A stretch of 64,000 nucleotides of DNA, taken from the NCBI RefSeq assembly GCF_019649055.1, contig NW_026570266.1:434001-498000 (forward strand), given 5' to 3'. Source of the stretch: Paramacrobiotus metropolitanus. Taxonomy: Eukaryota; Tardigrada; Eutardigrada; Parachela; Macrobiotidae. This document shows, piece by piece, positions 1 to 9,743 of this stretch. The notes under the pieces are model-generated. The model ran no database searches. It was not told where the DNA came from and worked only from the letters and a program-made list of their open reading frames with translations. Made by a program: the position numbers and the translations under genes. Each line of letters opens with the position of its first letter. Within the stretch, counting starts at the first letter, position 1.

Positions 1-705
1 GTCGACCAAGCCGAAACGACCACACAGGTCGAAGTCGGCAATATACCGCAAGTTGGACAGGAAGACGGAACAACCGTCGAAAACGAAGATTACCAGTCGG
101 ACGACTCGGATATACAGAGTACGAGTGATTCGGCGGACACAGACTCCGATAACCGACCTTCGGAAGAATCCGAGGAAGAAGACGACGAAGAATTCGATCT
201 GTCAGTCCGACACTGTAAGACGGATAAACCGAGCATAAACGACTCGGACGACTCGTCATCGGAGGACGAAGATCCGACCTACGATGTCCGACTAACTACG
301 GCATTGCGGACTATAGTTCACACAGAATTTATAGTCGAGCAACCGGAACAAACCGAACAACCGAAGCCAGTCGACTCCGAACAACAGGAGGAACTTGACC
401 AACTTAAGGCTTTGTGGGAATTCGGAAGAGGTAAACCACAGGAAGACGATCTCCAACCTCCAACCATAGTCGTCCAGCAGTTGTCAACCGAACAACCGAC
501 CTTGGCTAACTTAACCGACCAACAGAAGTCGGAGCACTTCAACACATGGAAGGCACGAGTTGCCAAAGTAACGATGATCGAGGAGTTGGACCTGGACAAC
601 AAATGCCCAGAAGTCCACCACCTAAAGCTGGATCCCCACGTAGAGACGAAAGCGCTAGACCGACAAGTCGTCTTCAACAGCGAGCGAGTCTCTCTCCCAG
701 CATAG
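1..705 (+). CDS. Acidic N-terminal ORF of the LTR element (5' partial)
   Basis: Frame 1 is open from the first base to a TAG at 703-705 and continues off the left edge. The first 100 codons are very acidic, with runs such as SEESEEEDDEEFD and DDSSSEDED. They are followed by a Pro/Glu/Gln-rich stretch (VEQPEQTEQPKPVDSEQQEE) and a more regular segment near codons 175-230. I see no aspartic protease signature (D-S/T-G) and no zinc knuckle. Its place immediately before the pol spacer suggests the end of gag or a gag-pol linker. The stop at 703 is in the same frame as the next pol segment, so it may be a nonsense mutation or a readthrough site. Function is not assigned. Confidence 0.5.
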   Translation, partial: VDQAETTTQVEVGNIPQVGQEDGTTVENEDYQSDDSDIQSTSDSADTDSDNRPSEESEEEDDEEFDLSVRHCKTDKPSINDSDDSSSEDEDPTYDVRLTTALRTIVHTEFIVEQPEQTEQPKPVDSEQQEELDQLKALWEFGRGKPQEDDLQPPTIVVQQLSTEQPTLANLTDQQKSEHFNTWKARVAKVTMIEELDLDNKCPEVHHLKLDPHVETKALDRQVVFNSERVSLPA

Positions 706-741
706 TCAACATGTTCGATAAAGGTACGGACGGCCAAACCA

Positions 742-3700
742 ATGGACCCGAGAAGACCAATTTACTTCTCTACCCTACAACGGGTAGTCCGACCTATCCG
801 GCCAATCGAAGCCAAGATCGACATCCGACCGACAAACGACACGGCCTGGATAAACATTCAGAACACGACTCACCAAACAAAGGTGCTGAAGAAAGGTGTT
901 CGACTCGGACATATGCAATACGCCGATGTCTATGAACCGGAAATCAACAATGCATTCGTCGAATGGGAACTCCCACACAGAGTGGCGAAGACTTGGCCCC
1001 CGACTCGGGAAGCAAAGCCAAAACCCCAATTCGAAGTTTTCGAGGCAACAGGAGTTCGAGCCCAACGGAAGGTCAAACTCATCCCTCGAGCCGTAACCAT
1101 GGTAGAAGTCGTCCTGGACGTACCGGTATCCAAGGACCAGAAATTGATGTACCTAGGAGAATCCGACCCCAAACGAGACGGAGTCGAATTCATGGACGGC
1201 GTAACCAAGCATGACGGGAAACGATTCACCGTCATGGTGGCAAACCACACTCATCGCGAGGTGACCTTACGCAAAGGTGCCCCGATGGGTCGAGCCGAAG
1301 CATTTACAATGATGACGGACGACCAAAAAGTCGAAGAAGCACGAGTCAACACGGCTGAAGTCGAGCAGGAAGACGCGGAATCCCAAGAGGAGCGACGAAG
1401 AATCATCGACTCCATGAACTTCGGTAAAAACTTAACCGACGAGCAACTAGCCAAACTGAAGGCCGTTGCATGGGATTACCGGACCGTATTTCCGACCTCG
1501 AAGAAACCTTACGGAGACGTCAAAGGGGTAACACATACCATTGATGTCCAAGGGGCGCAGCCGATTAAGATGAACCCCACCAGGACAAGCTGGAAGGGAC
1601 GTGAATTCATCCAAAAACACGTGCAAGAGATGCTCGACCAAGGAGTCATCGAACCGTCATCGGCAGCATGGAGCTTCCCCGTCGTCTTAGCCGCGAAACG
1701 GAACGGAGACGGTAGGAACACGCTTCTGCATCAACTATATCAAGTTGAATGCAGTTACGAAGAAGAACAACTACCCACTACCGAACCCGGACGAGCTACT
1801 GGACCGATGTGCCGGAATGGAATACTACGGCAAGGTAGACTGTCAGTCCGGCTTTTGGCAAATCCCCATGGATGAACAGTCCAAGGACTACACGACCTTC
1901 GTAACACCCGAAGGCATGTGGCGATTTAACCGTATGCCGTTTGGAGTCTGCAACGGACCAGCAACTTTCCAAATGCATATGGACAAGATCACGGCATCAG
2001 CTCGGAAGAAGGGTGTGTTCGCCTACATTGACGATATCATCTTCTTCGGCAAAACGTTCGAAGACTTCCTTGAGGCTTTCCGAGCAACCCTCGAATGCCT
2101 CCGTGATGCTGGATTTACGGTCAAACCCTCCAAATGCGAGGTCGGAACGGACAGACTGCTGTTCCTGGGACATGTTCTTAGTAAAAACGGAGTCCAGACC
2201 GACGATGAGAAAGTGGCCTGTATCGCAGAACAAAGCTGCCCGAGAACTGAACGGCAACTTAGGTCGTTCCTCGGACTGGCCAACTACTACCGGAAATTCA
2301 TCCGAGGATACGCTCAGAAGACTGCAAAGATGTATGAGCTCTTACGGAAGGACAAGAACATCAAGCTCGATTGGACGGAAGCCCACACGGCCGAGTTCAA
2401 CGACATCAAGAAGGCGCTAACCGAAGCACCTGTACTGGCGAAGTTCGACCCGACCAAGAAAACCGTCATCGAATGTGACGCAAGCGGAGCCGGACTTGGC
2501 GCGGTGATCTCACAAGACGATCACCCAATCGCCTACATAGCCAGTCGAGTCCTACGTGGACCGGAACTCAACTATGGAGTTACCGAATGGGAATGCTTGG
2601 CCGTGGTATGGGCCGTGCAGAAATTTAAACACTTCATCGACCACGGACCATTCACCGTAAGGACGGATCACCGAGCACTGCAGAACCTGCTCCGATGCGA
2701 GTCAAACCGACCTGGCATCAACCCTCGACTAACGAGATGGGCACTGGCTTTACAAGGACGGGACATAACCATCGAGTATAAGCCAGGAGTTTTCTGCGAC
2801 AATGCGGACGCCCTGTCGAGATGGCCACTCGAACGTAGTGACGACAAAGATCCACACGAAGAGTTGGACCAAGTCCCCAACTTCGAGGACTTCAAGGACG
2901 AAATTAAGGTCTGCACAATACGGACTCTTAGACGTCTGAAGGCAAATGCCTCAAAGAAAAGGAAGAAGGATCTGAAGGAACCACCGAAAATCCCCCTTCC
3001 ACCGGTTCTCCCCGGATGCAATGTCATAACCGACTGGGACGACTTGAGTACCACAGAGGTCCGAGTCATTAATATCCAGCATCGGAGACACCGGCGGAAG
3101 ACGACGAGAGTTGGAAGTCGAAAAGACACTCCCACCTCCACCCGAACCGAACGTAGAACTTCGGAAAGCGCAGTTGCGAGACCCACAACTACGCAAAATC
3201 ATTGATGAACTGGAACACCCAGAGAACCTTGACCATAAGTCGCAACATCTGGAACATTACCAGATGGCGCAAGAGTCTTGTACAGACTGAAGACCATCAA
3301 CACAAAGTTGGAACGGTGCTTCGTCGTACCACTCTTTATGCGTAATCAAATCATCCGATCACTCCACGATGGAAAAACCGGAAACCATTTCGGACGGGAG
3401 AAGACGATCGAAGCGCTGAAGCTGCGTTACTATTGGCCACGGATGAACACCGATGCCATTGCCTACATTGAGAAATGCCGACAGTGCATCATGACCAATA
3501 AGCAACGACGCCCACCACCTGGTAAACTCCAGAAGATGGAAGTCGGTGAAGCCTGGTATCGCATCTACGCGGACTTCAAAAGGTCCTCTTCCTCGGACGG
3601 AGACGAAGGGATACCAGTACATCGCAGTGGTAACCGACCAGCTGACAAAGTTCACCGTAGCCCGAGCAACAAAGACGAACACCGCGAGGGAATTCGAACG

Positions 3701-5166
3701 GTTCTTCGTCAAGGACGTCCTCCTAAAGTACGGAATGCCGACCTTCATCCACTCGGACAGAGGGGACACACTTCACAGCGAAGACGTTCGCTAAGGTCGC
3801 AAGGATCTTCGGCATCCAACATACGCTCGGAACCGCCCATCATCCGGAAGGACAAGGACAAGTCGAACGGCAAATGCAAACGATTTGGGACGGAATAAGG
3901 AAGTTCTGCGATGTAAAAGACGGACACCGATGGCACAGAGCCTTGGATTATGTCGTCTGCGGAATGAACCGAGCCGTCCATGCCGCGACTAAGTTCTCAC
4001 CATTCTACATGATGTATGGTCGACAGATGACCATGCCACAGGATATAGTGGCCGGAACGAATACACCGGAAACCTTTACGGATAAAGAACAATATATCCG
4101 ACGGATAAAAGAACGACTTCAACGCTCGCACGAGATTGCTCGCATCAACATTGATGAAGCATTCGAACGGAACGCCGAGCATTACAATAAGAAGAAGTCG
4201 AATCCGACCTTCAAACCGAGGGACAAGGTAACGGTGGAATTCCCGACTAAGGATCCAGCTCGGAAGGAACGCTATGACGGAGTTTGGACGGTCATCAACT
4301 ACGTTGGCCCAAACAACTTGTTCCTCCGATGCGAAGACGGACGTGAAGATACGGTAGCCGTCGACCGAGTTAAACATTGCCGAGTCGAGACAAGTCGACC
4401 AGCAACTCGGTCAACTGGCCCGGTAGCCGACCCGACAGAAGGGAAAGCTACTCGGAAGCCGAAAAAGAAAACGGAAGAAACCGTCGAAAATCCTTCGAAT
4501 CCGACCAACGATGCGGATAAACCCGAACCGACGGAGAAGAAGAAACGAGGTCGACCTCGGAAGAAACCACCGACCGACTTCGAGACACCTGCACTGAAGG
4601 AACTTCAGAAGCAAGATGTGATAGCTGCTGACCCAGTACCGACCTCGGAAGAAGTCGCTGACGATAAAGTTCAGCCGACCACCGAGCAGCCGAAGAAGTC
4701 TGATGACAAGTCGGAAACCCCGGCACAGCCAGCCAACCAACCCGTAGAGGGACCGAAGTCGGCAACAAAGCCAGCTCGGAAGAAGAGGACGGTAAAGCAA
4801 ACCGACTCGTCGGCACCGACCACAGAGGCCGTTGTAGCCGACTCGGCAGTCCAACCGACTAAGCCAAAGCGCAAGTACACGAAGCGGAAGGTCGACTTAC
4901 CTAGTACATCGGCGCCGACCATGAAAGTCGTAGCAGCCGACCAGGCAGTCGAACCGACTAAGCCGAAGCGGAAGTACGGTACAGTCAAGAAACCGAAGCT
5001 AACGGCACAACAGATGCTGGAGGAAACAGAAGTCGCTGAAGATGAAGCCCATAAGGAAATCCTCGAACGAATTACCGAAGGACGGGCGGACTCGGAGAAA
5101 CCAGTCAAAACAGCAAAACCTAAGACACCCAAAACAGCAGTCACAACAGAACAGACTCAGTCATAG
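742..5166 (+). pseudogene. pol: pol: spacer, reverse transcriptase, RNase H, integrase (frame-broken)
   Basis: Segments occur in order. Frame 1 (742 to about 1715) carries the pre-RT barrel-like spacer (VTLRKGAPMGRAEAF) and the RT N-terminus (IEPSSAAWSFPVVLA). Frame 2 (about 1718-3100) carries the rest of RT, with LNAVTKKNNYPLP and the catalytic YIDD, then RNase H (ECDASGAGLGAVIS, RTDHRAL). Frames 3 and 2 (about 3120-3575) carry the linker and the H-H-C-C integrase zinc domain (HDGKTGNH, CRQC). Frame 3 (to about 3765) has the core with HSDRG, and frame 1 (to 5166) has the catalytic Glu of GQGQVERQ and the C-terminal domain. Shifts lie near 1711-1720, 3090-3130, 3262-3270, the A-run 3578-3581 and the G-run 3762-3765; the last two each look like one extra base. 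All domain cores are otherwise well preserved, so inactivation is recent or partly technical. Confidence 0.88.
4430..5163 (+). other. Basic integrase tail with AT-hook and internal repeats
   Basis: After the SH3-like integrase C-terminal domain (ending near VDRVKHCR) the frame continues for about 250 residues of Lys/Pro/Thr-rich sequence. At about residue 223-230 of the 3874-5166 ORF (bases 4540-4563) is KKRGRPRKK, a textbook AT-hook with an RGRP core that binds the AT minor groove. Further on, a unit of roughly 45 residues is duplicated: each copy has SAPT, a V-A-D-x-A-V motif, then PTKPKRKY. Ty3/gypsy integrases often carry a chromodomain in this position that directs insertion. I see no chromodomain here, and suggest the AT-hook tail as a possible DNA or chromatin-targeting replacement. 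That role is inference. Confidence 0.65.
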
Positions 5167-5396
5167 GGCCATAGGCGTAAAACTTAGAATAAGTTTTAGG
5201 TAGCTTAACAATGGCCAGATATAGATGGACCTTTGGTGTCGAAATGGAACCTCTTCAGTTGACCGGAACATCTTCAGTTGAATGTACGGGAGTTGGTAGA
5301 ATTCTAACGCGCCGTATTTCCTTTCCTTGACAGCAAGCAACAATGTCAGGCCGTCACCGGCGACCCACCTTCCAGCGGATCGAATAGCGGACGTAG
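5167..5396 (+). other. Spacer between pol and the downstream ORFs
   Basis: About 230 bases without a convincing ORF follow the pol stop. Composition moves away from the CGAC-rich pattern for about 150 bases (AAGTTTTAGGTAGC...) before it returns. An ATG at 5343 opens only a short frame. The downstream frame is open from 5397 without an obvious ATG. A splice acceptor or subgenomic start for the 3' ORFs could sit here, but I cannot point to one. Confidence 0.4.
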
Positions 5397-5462
5397 TGGC
5401 AGCGGATCGAACCGATCACAGCCCTACCGACTTCCTATACGAGTCATCGCTCGACATCGCGA

Positions 5463-6074
5463 TTGGATAACTCGCGGTCGGCCACGCAGACGCCTTTACC
5501 GCAGACTCGTACGGAAGAGCCTCGAACGGAAGCCTTTACTGGGGACTGCCAACAGTGCATGGATAATGTGACGAGGGACAACAACAGATTGCCCTGTGCG
5601 CTGTGCATCGTATCCTTTACGAATGAACGAATTACCGGCACCGGAGCGCAACACCGAGCTCAGGCGGCGGCACTTTACCTAAATGTTGTCGCTGGCAACC
5701 TGAGTGCATACCGGTATTTGGCCGGCCGAGAATACCTGATCAACCAATTGGAATCACACGAACAGGATAACCTGGCCACAATTCAGCGGCAACGAGCCCG
5801 CGATCCTAGATGGGAAGAAACTCGACCACCAGTCTTAACGAATAGACTGTTCGAGTATCGTCAGATGCTGGACATGCAGCGTCAACTCGACGACCAGAAG
5901 AAAATGAAGGAGGTCGATAGAAAGATCGCCACAATGCGAGTCCATCCACCACCGACCGACTATGAACCGGAAATAAAGATTCGGGTACAGACACCCACAC
6001 AAGGTCTCCCGACAGCTGGAGAATTGACCCCACCATACGCGATGTCTTCGTCGGAGATCCGGACCGACCGATGA
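5463..6074 (+). CDS. Element ORF-a, Cys2-Cys2 motif protein of unknown function
   Basis: An open frame of about 200 residues lies downstream of pol. The marked start is a TTG; the frame is open from 5397, and the first in-frame ATG is about 30 codons further in, at the Met of CMDNV. Near residues 29-48 it has CQQC...CALC (Cys-x2-Cys, about 14 residues, Cys-x2-Cys), a possible zinc site. The rest is Arg/Gln-rich and likely helical (RQMLDMQRQLDDQKKMKEVDRKI). There is no signal peptide or membrane segment, so it does not look like an envelope protein. It ends in TGA overlapping the next ATG as ATGA. I do not recognise the family; a gag-like or accessory role is possible. Confidence 0.5.
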   Translation: MDNSRSATQTPLPQTRTEEPRTEAFTGDCQQCMDNVTRDNNRLPCALCIVSFTNERITGTGAQHRAQAAALYLNVVAGNLSAYRYLAGREYLINQLESHEQDNLATIQRQRARDPRWEETRPPVLTNRLFEYRQMLDMQRQLDDQKKMKEVDRKIATMRVHPPPTDYEPEIKIRVQTPTQGLPTAGELTPPYAMSSSEIRTDR

Positions 6075-6562
6075 CGGGTGCATCTATAACAATGATGATG
6101 AATATGCCGGACGGAACTCAACAGCCAGTTACTTTTACACCGGCAACTCAGGAACAGTTGATGGCAATCCCACATAGGGCAACGCCAGTAGTCACACAGG
6201 CTCGTCCAACTGTTTCTCAGCAGATTCCTCAACCCGGAACTCACGGAAAACGCACTCAACCGGCAGCTCAACAACAGCAGCGCCGGCCGAGTAAAAACCT
6301 TGCGGGACATGACCTCCGACATAGGATCGGTCCAGTTGACCTTCGAGACAGAATCGAAGAGCAACGAGCCGTTATTCGACAAGTCGGAAAAGAGCCAACC
6401 AGAGCTCCACCAGGGAAACGAACCGGATCTGGAGAAACGGGAATGGGACTTACGGTCGACTTAACAAATAAGTCAAAACGTAACTTCGTCCCACCCGATC
6501 AGCAGCCGGAAGTTCAACAAGTAGAACCGGCGGCTGAAGTCCAAGCTGAACCACCAGCTTAA
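6071..6562 (+). CDS. Element ORF-b, Pro/Gln-rich protein of unknown function
   Basis: This 163-codon frame starts on an ATG that overlaps the previous stop (ATGA at 6071-6074), a layout that allows termination-reinitiation or a -1 shift. The protein is rich in Thr, Pro and Gln (QPGTHGKRTQPAAQQQQRRPSKN) with a helical basic patch (RHRIGPVDLRDRIEEQRAVIRQVGKE). It shows no catalytic motif, zinc knuckle or membrane segment. It ends at a TAA (6560-6562), and the next ORF begins ten bases later in the same frame. ORF-b and ORF-c may therefore be one protein interrupted by a single stop codon. Function unknown. Confidence 0.45.
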   Translation: MTGASITMMMNMPDGTQQPVTFTPATQEQLMAIPHRATPVVTQARPTVSQQIPQPGTHGKRTQPAAQQQQRRPSKNLAGHDLRHRIGPVDLRDRIEEQRAVIRQVGKEPTRAPPGKRTGSGETGMGLTVDLTNKSKRNFVPPDQQPEVQQVEPAAEVQAEPPA

Positions 6563-6571
6563 CAAGAGCAA

Positions 6572-7696
6572 ATGGACGTTGATGTAGCCGACCAGATGGC
6601 ACAACTGCCACAAGTGGAAGTGCCGATCCGAGAAGACCCTCGCTACGACCGAGCTCGACAACAAGGAATCGAGGTCGTCATGCTACACCCCACCGAACGG
6701 ACAAACTACATCATGAATGTCATGAATTACGAGGAACGGAACCGACCACAAATTTGGCGGATGGTAGAAAACCTTCGTCAATTCCTCGTCCGATCCGGAT
6801 ATCAGACACTGTTCGAGCAGCACCAGTGGCAATCCGACTTCAACATGAACGCGCACACAGCGCCGAATGTTGAACACCCATACACCAGATCGATTGCGTT
6901 ACCGTCGATGACCGATCCGGTTTTACTGAACGTGCCGCTGTATAGCCCGGACGGAACACGTGCGAGCCAACTAGGAGCTCGGGAATGCTCCCATGACGAG
7001 TTGGAGAGTATTGCCCAGTTCGTCATCACGGACGCCCATCCAGCCTTTGTAATCACCGCGGCTCGGGCAGCACTGGATTTAACCCAGTACCTTCCAGAAG
7101 GAGAAGTTGACATGGCTCAGGACGGAGTCACGGCATTTTTGCGATTTATTTTCGCAGCCCGACTTGGCAACTACTTTTGCCATTATACTCTGTACGGATT
7201 GTACCAGAACGAAATGATACCAGCGGCTGTGGAGACTCTCGTAGCCCAACGTGGCACACCGATGAGAAGTGTCATCCTGGCTGTCTGGATGCGCGACTTG
7301 CTGTACACCCACGAACGGTATGCGACAAAGTATGCCTTTCGTGAGGATCACATAGATCCCACCAGATTTATCAGCTGGTACCGACGAAAGAAGACTTTGC
7401 CCAGCGGATTTAATTCGTCACCCTACGAACCTTGGATGTCGGACGACATAGCACCCGGTGCACGACCATATGCGCTGCGGCTCCGAAAACAAGCGGCCAG
7501 GGAATCGAAGAAGGGCAGAGCGGAGCGCTCAGGCCAGGAAATCGATGAGACCGACGAGATGTCTCAGCGTGGTGGCTCGGCGACCTGTAAACCAAAGGAC
7601 TCAACTATCCGGCCGCACAACCGACCTGGCCCGGACGACGATGAAGAAGAAGATTACTTCGGCGGCGATAAACCCGTCGAAGTCCCACTTAGTTAA
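6572..7696 (+). CDS. Element ORF-c, 374-residue protein of unknown function
   Basis: This is the longest intact ORF of the element outside pol. It opens with MDVDVADQMAQLPQVEV and has a mixed, globular-looking middle (about residues 40-290) with aromatic-rich segments such as FAARLGNYFCHYTLYGLYQNEM and WMRDLLYTHERYATKY. Its C-terminus is charged and disordered, first basic (ALRLRKQAARESKKGR), then acidic (GPDDDEEEDYFGG). There is no signal peptide, transmembrane helix, zinc knuckle or protease motif. A capsid-like fold is conceivable, since gag is not otherwise visible in the window, but gag 3' of pol would be unusual. Its codon use matches pol, so it belongs to the element. Structure prediction would be the decisive test. 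Confidence 0.5.
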   Translation: MDVDVADQMAQLPQVEVPIREDPRYDRARQQGIEVVMLHPTERTNYIMNVMNYEERNRPQIWRMVENLRQFLVRSGYQTLFEQHQWQSDFNMNAHTAPNVEHPYTRSIALPSMTDPVLLNVPLYSPDGTRASQLGARECSHDELESIAQFVITDAHPAFVITAARAALDLTQYLPEGEVDMAQDGVTAFLRFIFAARLGNYFCHYTLYGLYQNEMIPAAVETLVAQRGTPMRSVILAVWMRDLLYTHERYATKYAFREDHIDPTRFISWYRRKKTLPSGFNSSPYEPWMSDDIAPGARPYALRLRKQAARESKKGRAERSGQEIDETDEMSQRGGSATCKPKDSTIRPHNRPGPDDDEEEDYFGGDKPVEVPLS

Positions 7697-7755
7697 GGTG
7701 GAGCTCCCACACTGGAACTCGATCCCCCCATTTGGAATAATCTCGGGAACTTAAC

Positions 7756-7832
7756 GCCGAGAAACGGCATGGTCGAGAACCGACCTGACTGAGAAACAGT
7801 CCAGCTGAGAAACAGCACCGTCGAGAAACGAC
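7756..7832 (+). repeat. Array of five consecutive AGAAA-loop hairpins
   Basis: Five adjacent inverted repeats at a 15-17-base spacing: GCCG-AGAAA-CGGC (7756-7768), GGTCG-AGAAC-CGACC (7771-7785), GACTG-AGAAA-CAGTC (7787-7801), GCTG-AGAAA-CAGC (7804-7816) and GTCG-AGAAA-CGAC (7820-7832). The loop is constant while stem bases change in pairs. That is what selection on a folded RNA or single-stranded DNA would leave. Confidence 0.85.
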
Positions 7833-7914
7833 TTCGGAATGGACACTTCTTTAGTTTTCACGGAAACCGACTAACCATGTACGCGGCGGACGTCAAGGAC
7901 GACTTTGCCAGAAA

Positions 7915-7933
7915 GCCGACTACACAAGTCGGC
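7915..7933 (+). repeat. Seven-base-pair ACACA-loop hairpin
   Basis: GCCGACT-ACACA-AGTCGGC is a perfect seven-pair stem with a five-base loop. It is the longest member of a dispersed family; other copies have C-G where this one has T-A at the loop-closing pair. Confidence 0.8.
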
Positions 7934-8373
7934 CGGATTCTTTGGTCGGACCCGTAAACGCGTGGTCAGACCTGGGTATTTCGGTTCTTTCACCGTACCG
8001 GTACGTCCCCCAAGGAATCCCCTGGAACGAACTGGACAACCGACCCCAGTTCCCCAGCACGGCAAAAACAGATCGTAACCACATCTGCTAACATAGCAGA
8101 TCGCAACCACGACCGTCGGAGCCAACAGAAGCCCCAATCCGCGTTACATGGAGATTACTCCGGCCAACCGACTCCGGAGCATAGACCGAGAAGATTACGC
8201 TAACATGGCGCGAAACACGTGACTGCGCGCGTTTCACGCCATGTTTGCCAAGCTCCCGTGGCCAACTTCGGAACCGGGTAGCCGAACAGCCTTCACCATT
8301 GTAAACAGCGGAAATCCCTCGGCCGAGTCGCCAACAGCGCAGGAATACTCGGATTTGACTGCGCGTACTTGAG

Positions 8374-8570
8374 CCGACCACAAAGGTCGACTTAGTACCT
8401 CACTCACAACCTGGAACATAACCGAATAAGCTGCACCAGCCGACCACACAGGTCGGTTGTGCAAGCCGACTACACAAGTCGACTTTGGAAACGATAGCCA
8501 GATTGACTAACGAGAAGTCGACATTACGGCCGACCACACAGGTCGACCATAGCGGCCAACAGAAGTCGAC
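8374..8570 (+). repeat. Cluster of ACACA/ACAAA-loop hairpins
   Basis: Four clear inverted repeats in about 170 bases: CGACC-ACAAA-GGTCG (8375-8389), CCGACC-ACACA-GGTCGG (8440-8456), CGACT-ACACA-AGTCG (8467-8481) and CGACC-ACACA-GGTCG (8531-8545). A weaker relative (CCAACAGAAGTCG) follows at about 8555. The same motif occurs at 17-31 in the acidic ORF. The loop-closing pair alternates C-G and T-A with pairing kept. Confidence 0.8.
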
Positions 8571-9432
8571 TATGGAGAATGGATGGAAGCTGGCAGTAGT
8601 CACGTGGCAATTCAACCGGATTCTCCGTTCGAATCCAGACCTACAGGCTCTGTACCTGGAGATCAACCGCAGTCTCCCCCGGGCGATATCGGGTAAACCA
8701 GCCGATTCACCGGTGACCACGACTACGCGCGTCTTTGAACGTGCTGCCATTCCCTGAAGAGGAACAGCGACGGTGATTTGGCCGCCACTCCAACGACTCC
8801 GCCGCGACCTGCTTCCCCATGTCTTCAATGGAACATCCTAGGCAGACCGAGTTAGAACACTCGGCCTGCACCCCTTAACGAATCCCCGATGGCGATGACC
8901 ACCTGCCCGCAACAGTAACGGCCAGTTGGTCAGCGTCACCGGCAAAGAAAAATTTCCCCCGCGGACGTGAGTCGTCTACCCCCAACAGAAGCGGCTAGGC
9001 GTCACAGGTTCGCGACAAAACAAAACGGAAGAATCGGATCTGACGACCTCAGGGACTTGCATGTGCATGAAGTTTAAACCCAAGAGCTCGGCTCGGCAAC
9101 CGGGGCCACAAAGACCCTTAGTGTTGTGAGCGAGCGCAGTGCATAATAAACGCCAGTCAACCGGCCAACAGATGCCAAGGAACTCCTACCTCGCAAGACC
9201 TGGCGGCCCAGAAGCAAGTCATTCGGATTTACCGATCTCAACAGTAGTTCGGATCCGACCCAGAGTTCATGTCGGAAATTACAGAAGGAACGGAGTTGTG
9301 CTGCTGAACATCCTTCTGCCAGTCAGTACTGACCGAATGATGTCCGAACAACGAAGACCCGGCCAACTGTAGCCGAATGCACAGAACTCCTAAAAGGAAG
9401 TTGGCAATCACCAGATGGAGGTCGGAAGTAGA

Positions 9433-9743
9433 CGACAACAAGTCGGAAAATCCATCAGAAGTAGGAAATTGACCTCCCAGCCGAAAAACTTCGCCTTTTC
9501 GACGGGTGAACACACAGTTCATCCGACTCGAGGAAGTCGGAAACCAGCCGACCTCCAAACTTCGACATGGACAGCCGACCTCAGGTCGGAAGTCACCGCA
9601 CAGAAGTCGGAAGGATACGACAACAAGTCGGCAAAGGCATTTAGAAGTCGAGAACCGACCTCCTAACGGAAAAATTCGACCTCGGACGGATGAAAACAGT
9701 TCATCCGACCTTCCGAAGTCAACCATAACCGACCACAAGTCGG
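9433..9743 (+). repeat. AACAA/CACAA-loop hairpin group
   Basis: CGAC-AACAA-GTCG occurs at 9433-9445 and 9618-9630, CCGAC-CACAA-GTCGG at 9729-9743, and a tight CCGACC-TCA-GGTCGG at 9575-9589. These are members of the same hairpin population as the arrays further left, with different loops. Confidence 0.7.

Noticed and set aside
4411-5144. Long minus-strand ORFs opposite the integrase tail
   Set aside because: They are mirror frames of a repetitive Lys/Pro/Thr-rich coding region; the plus frame carries the AT-hook and continues the integrase.
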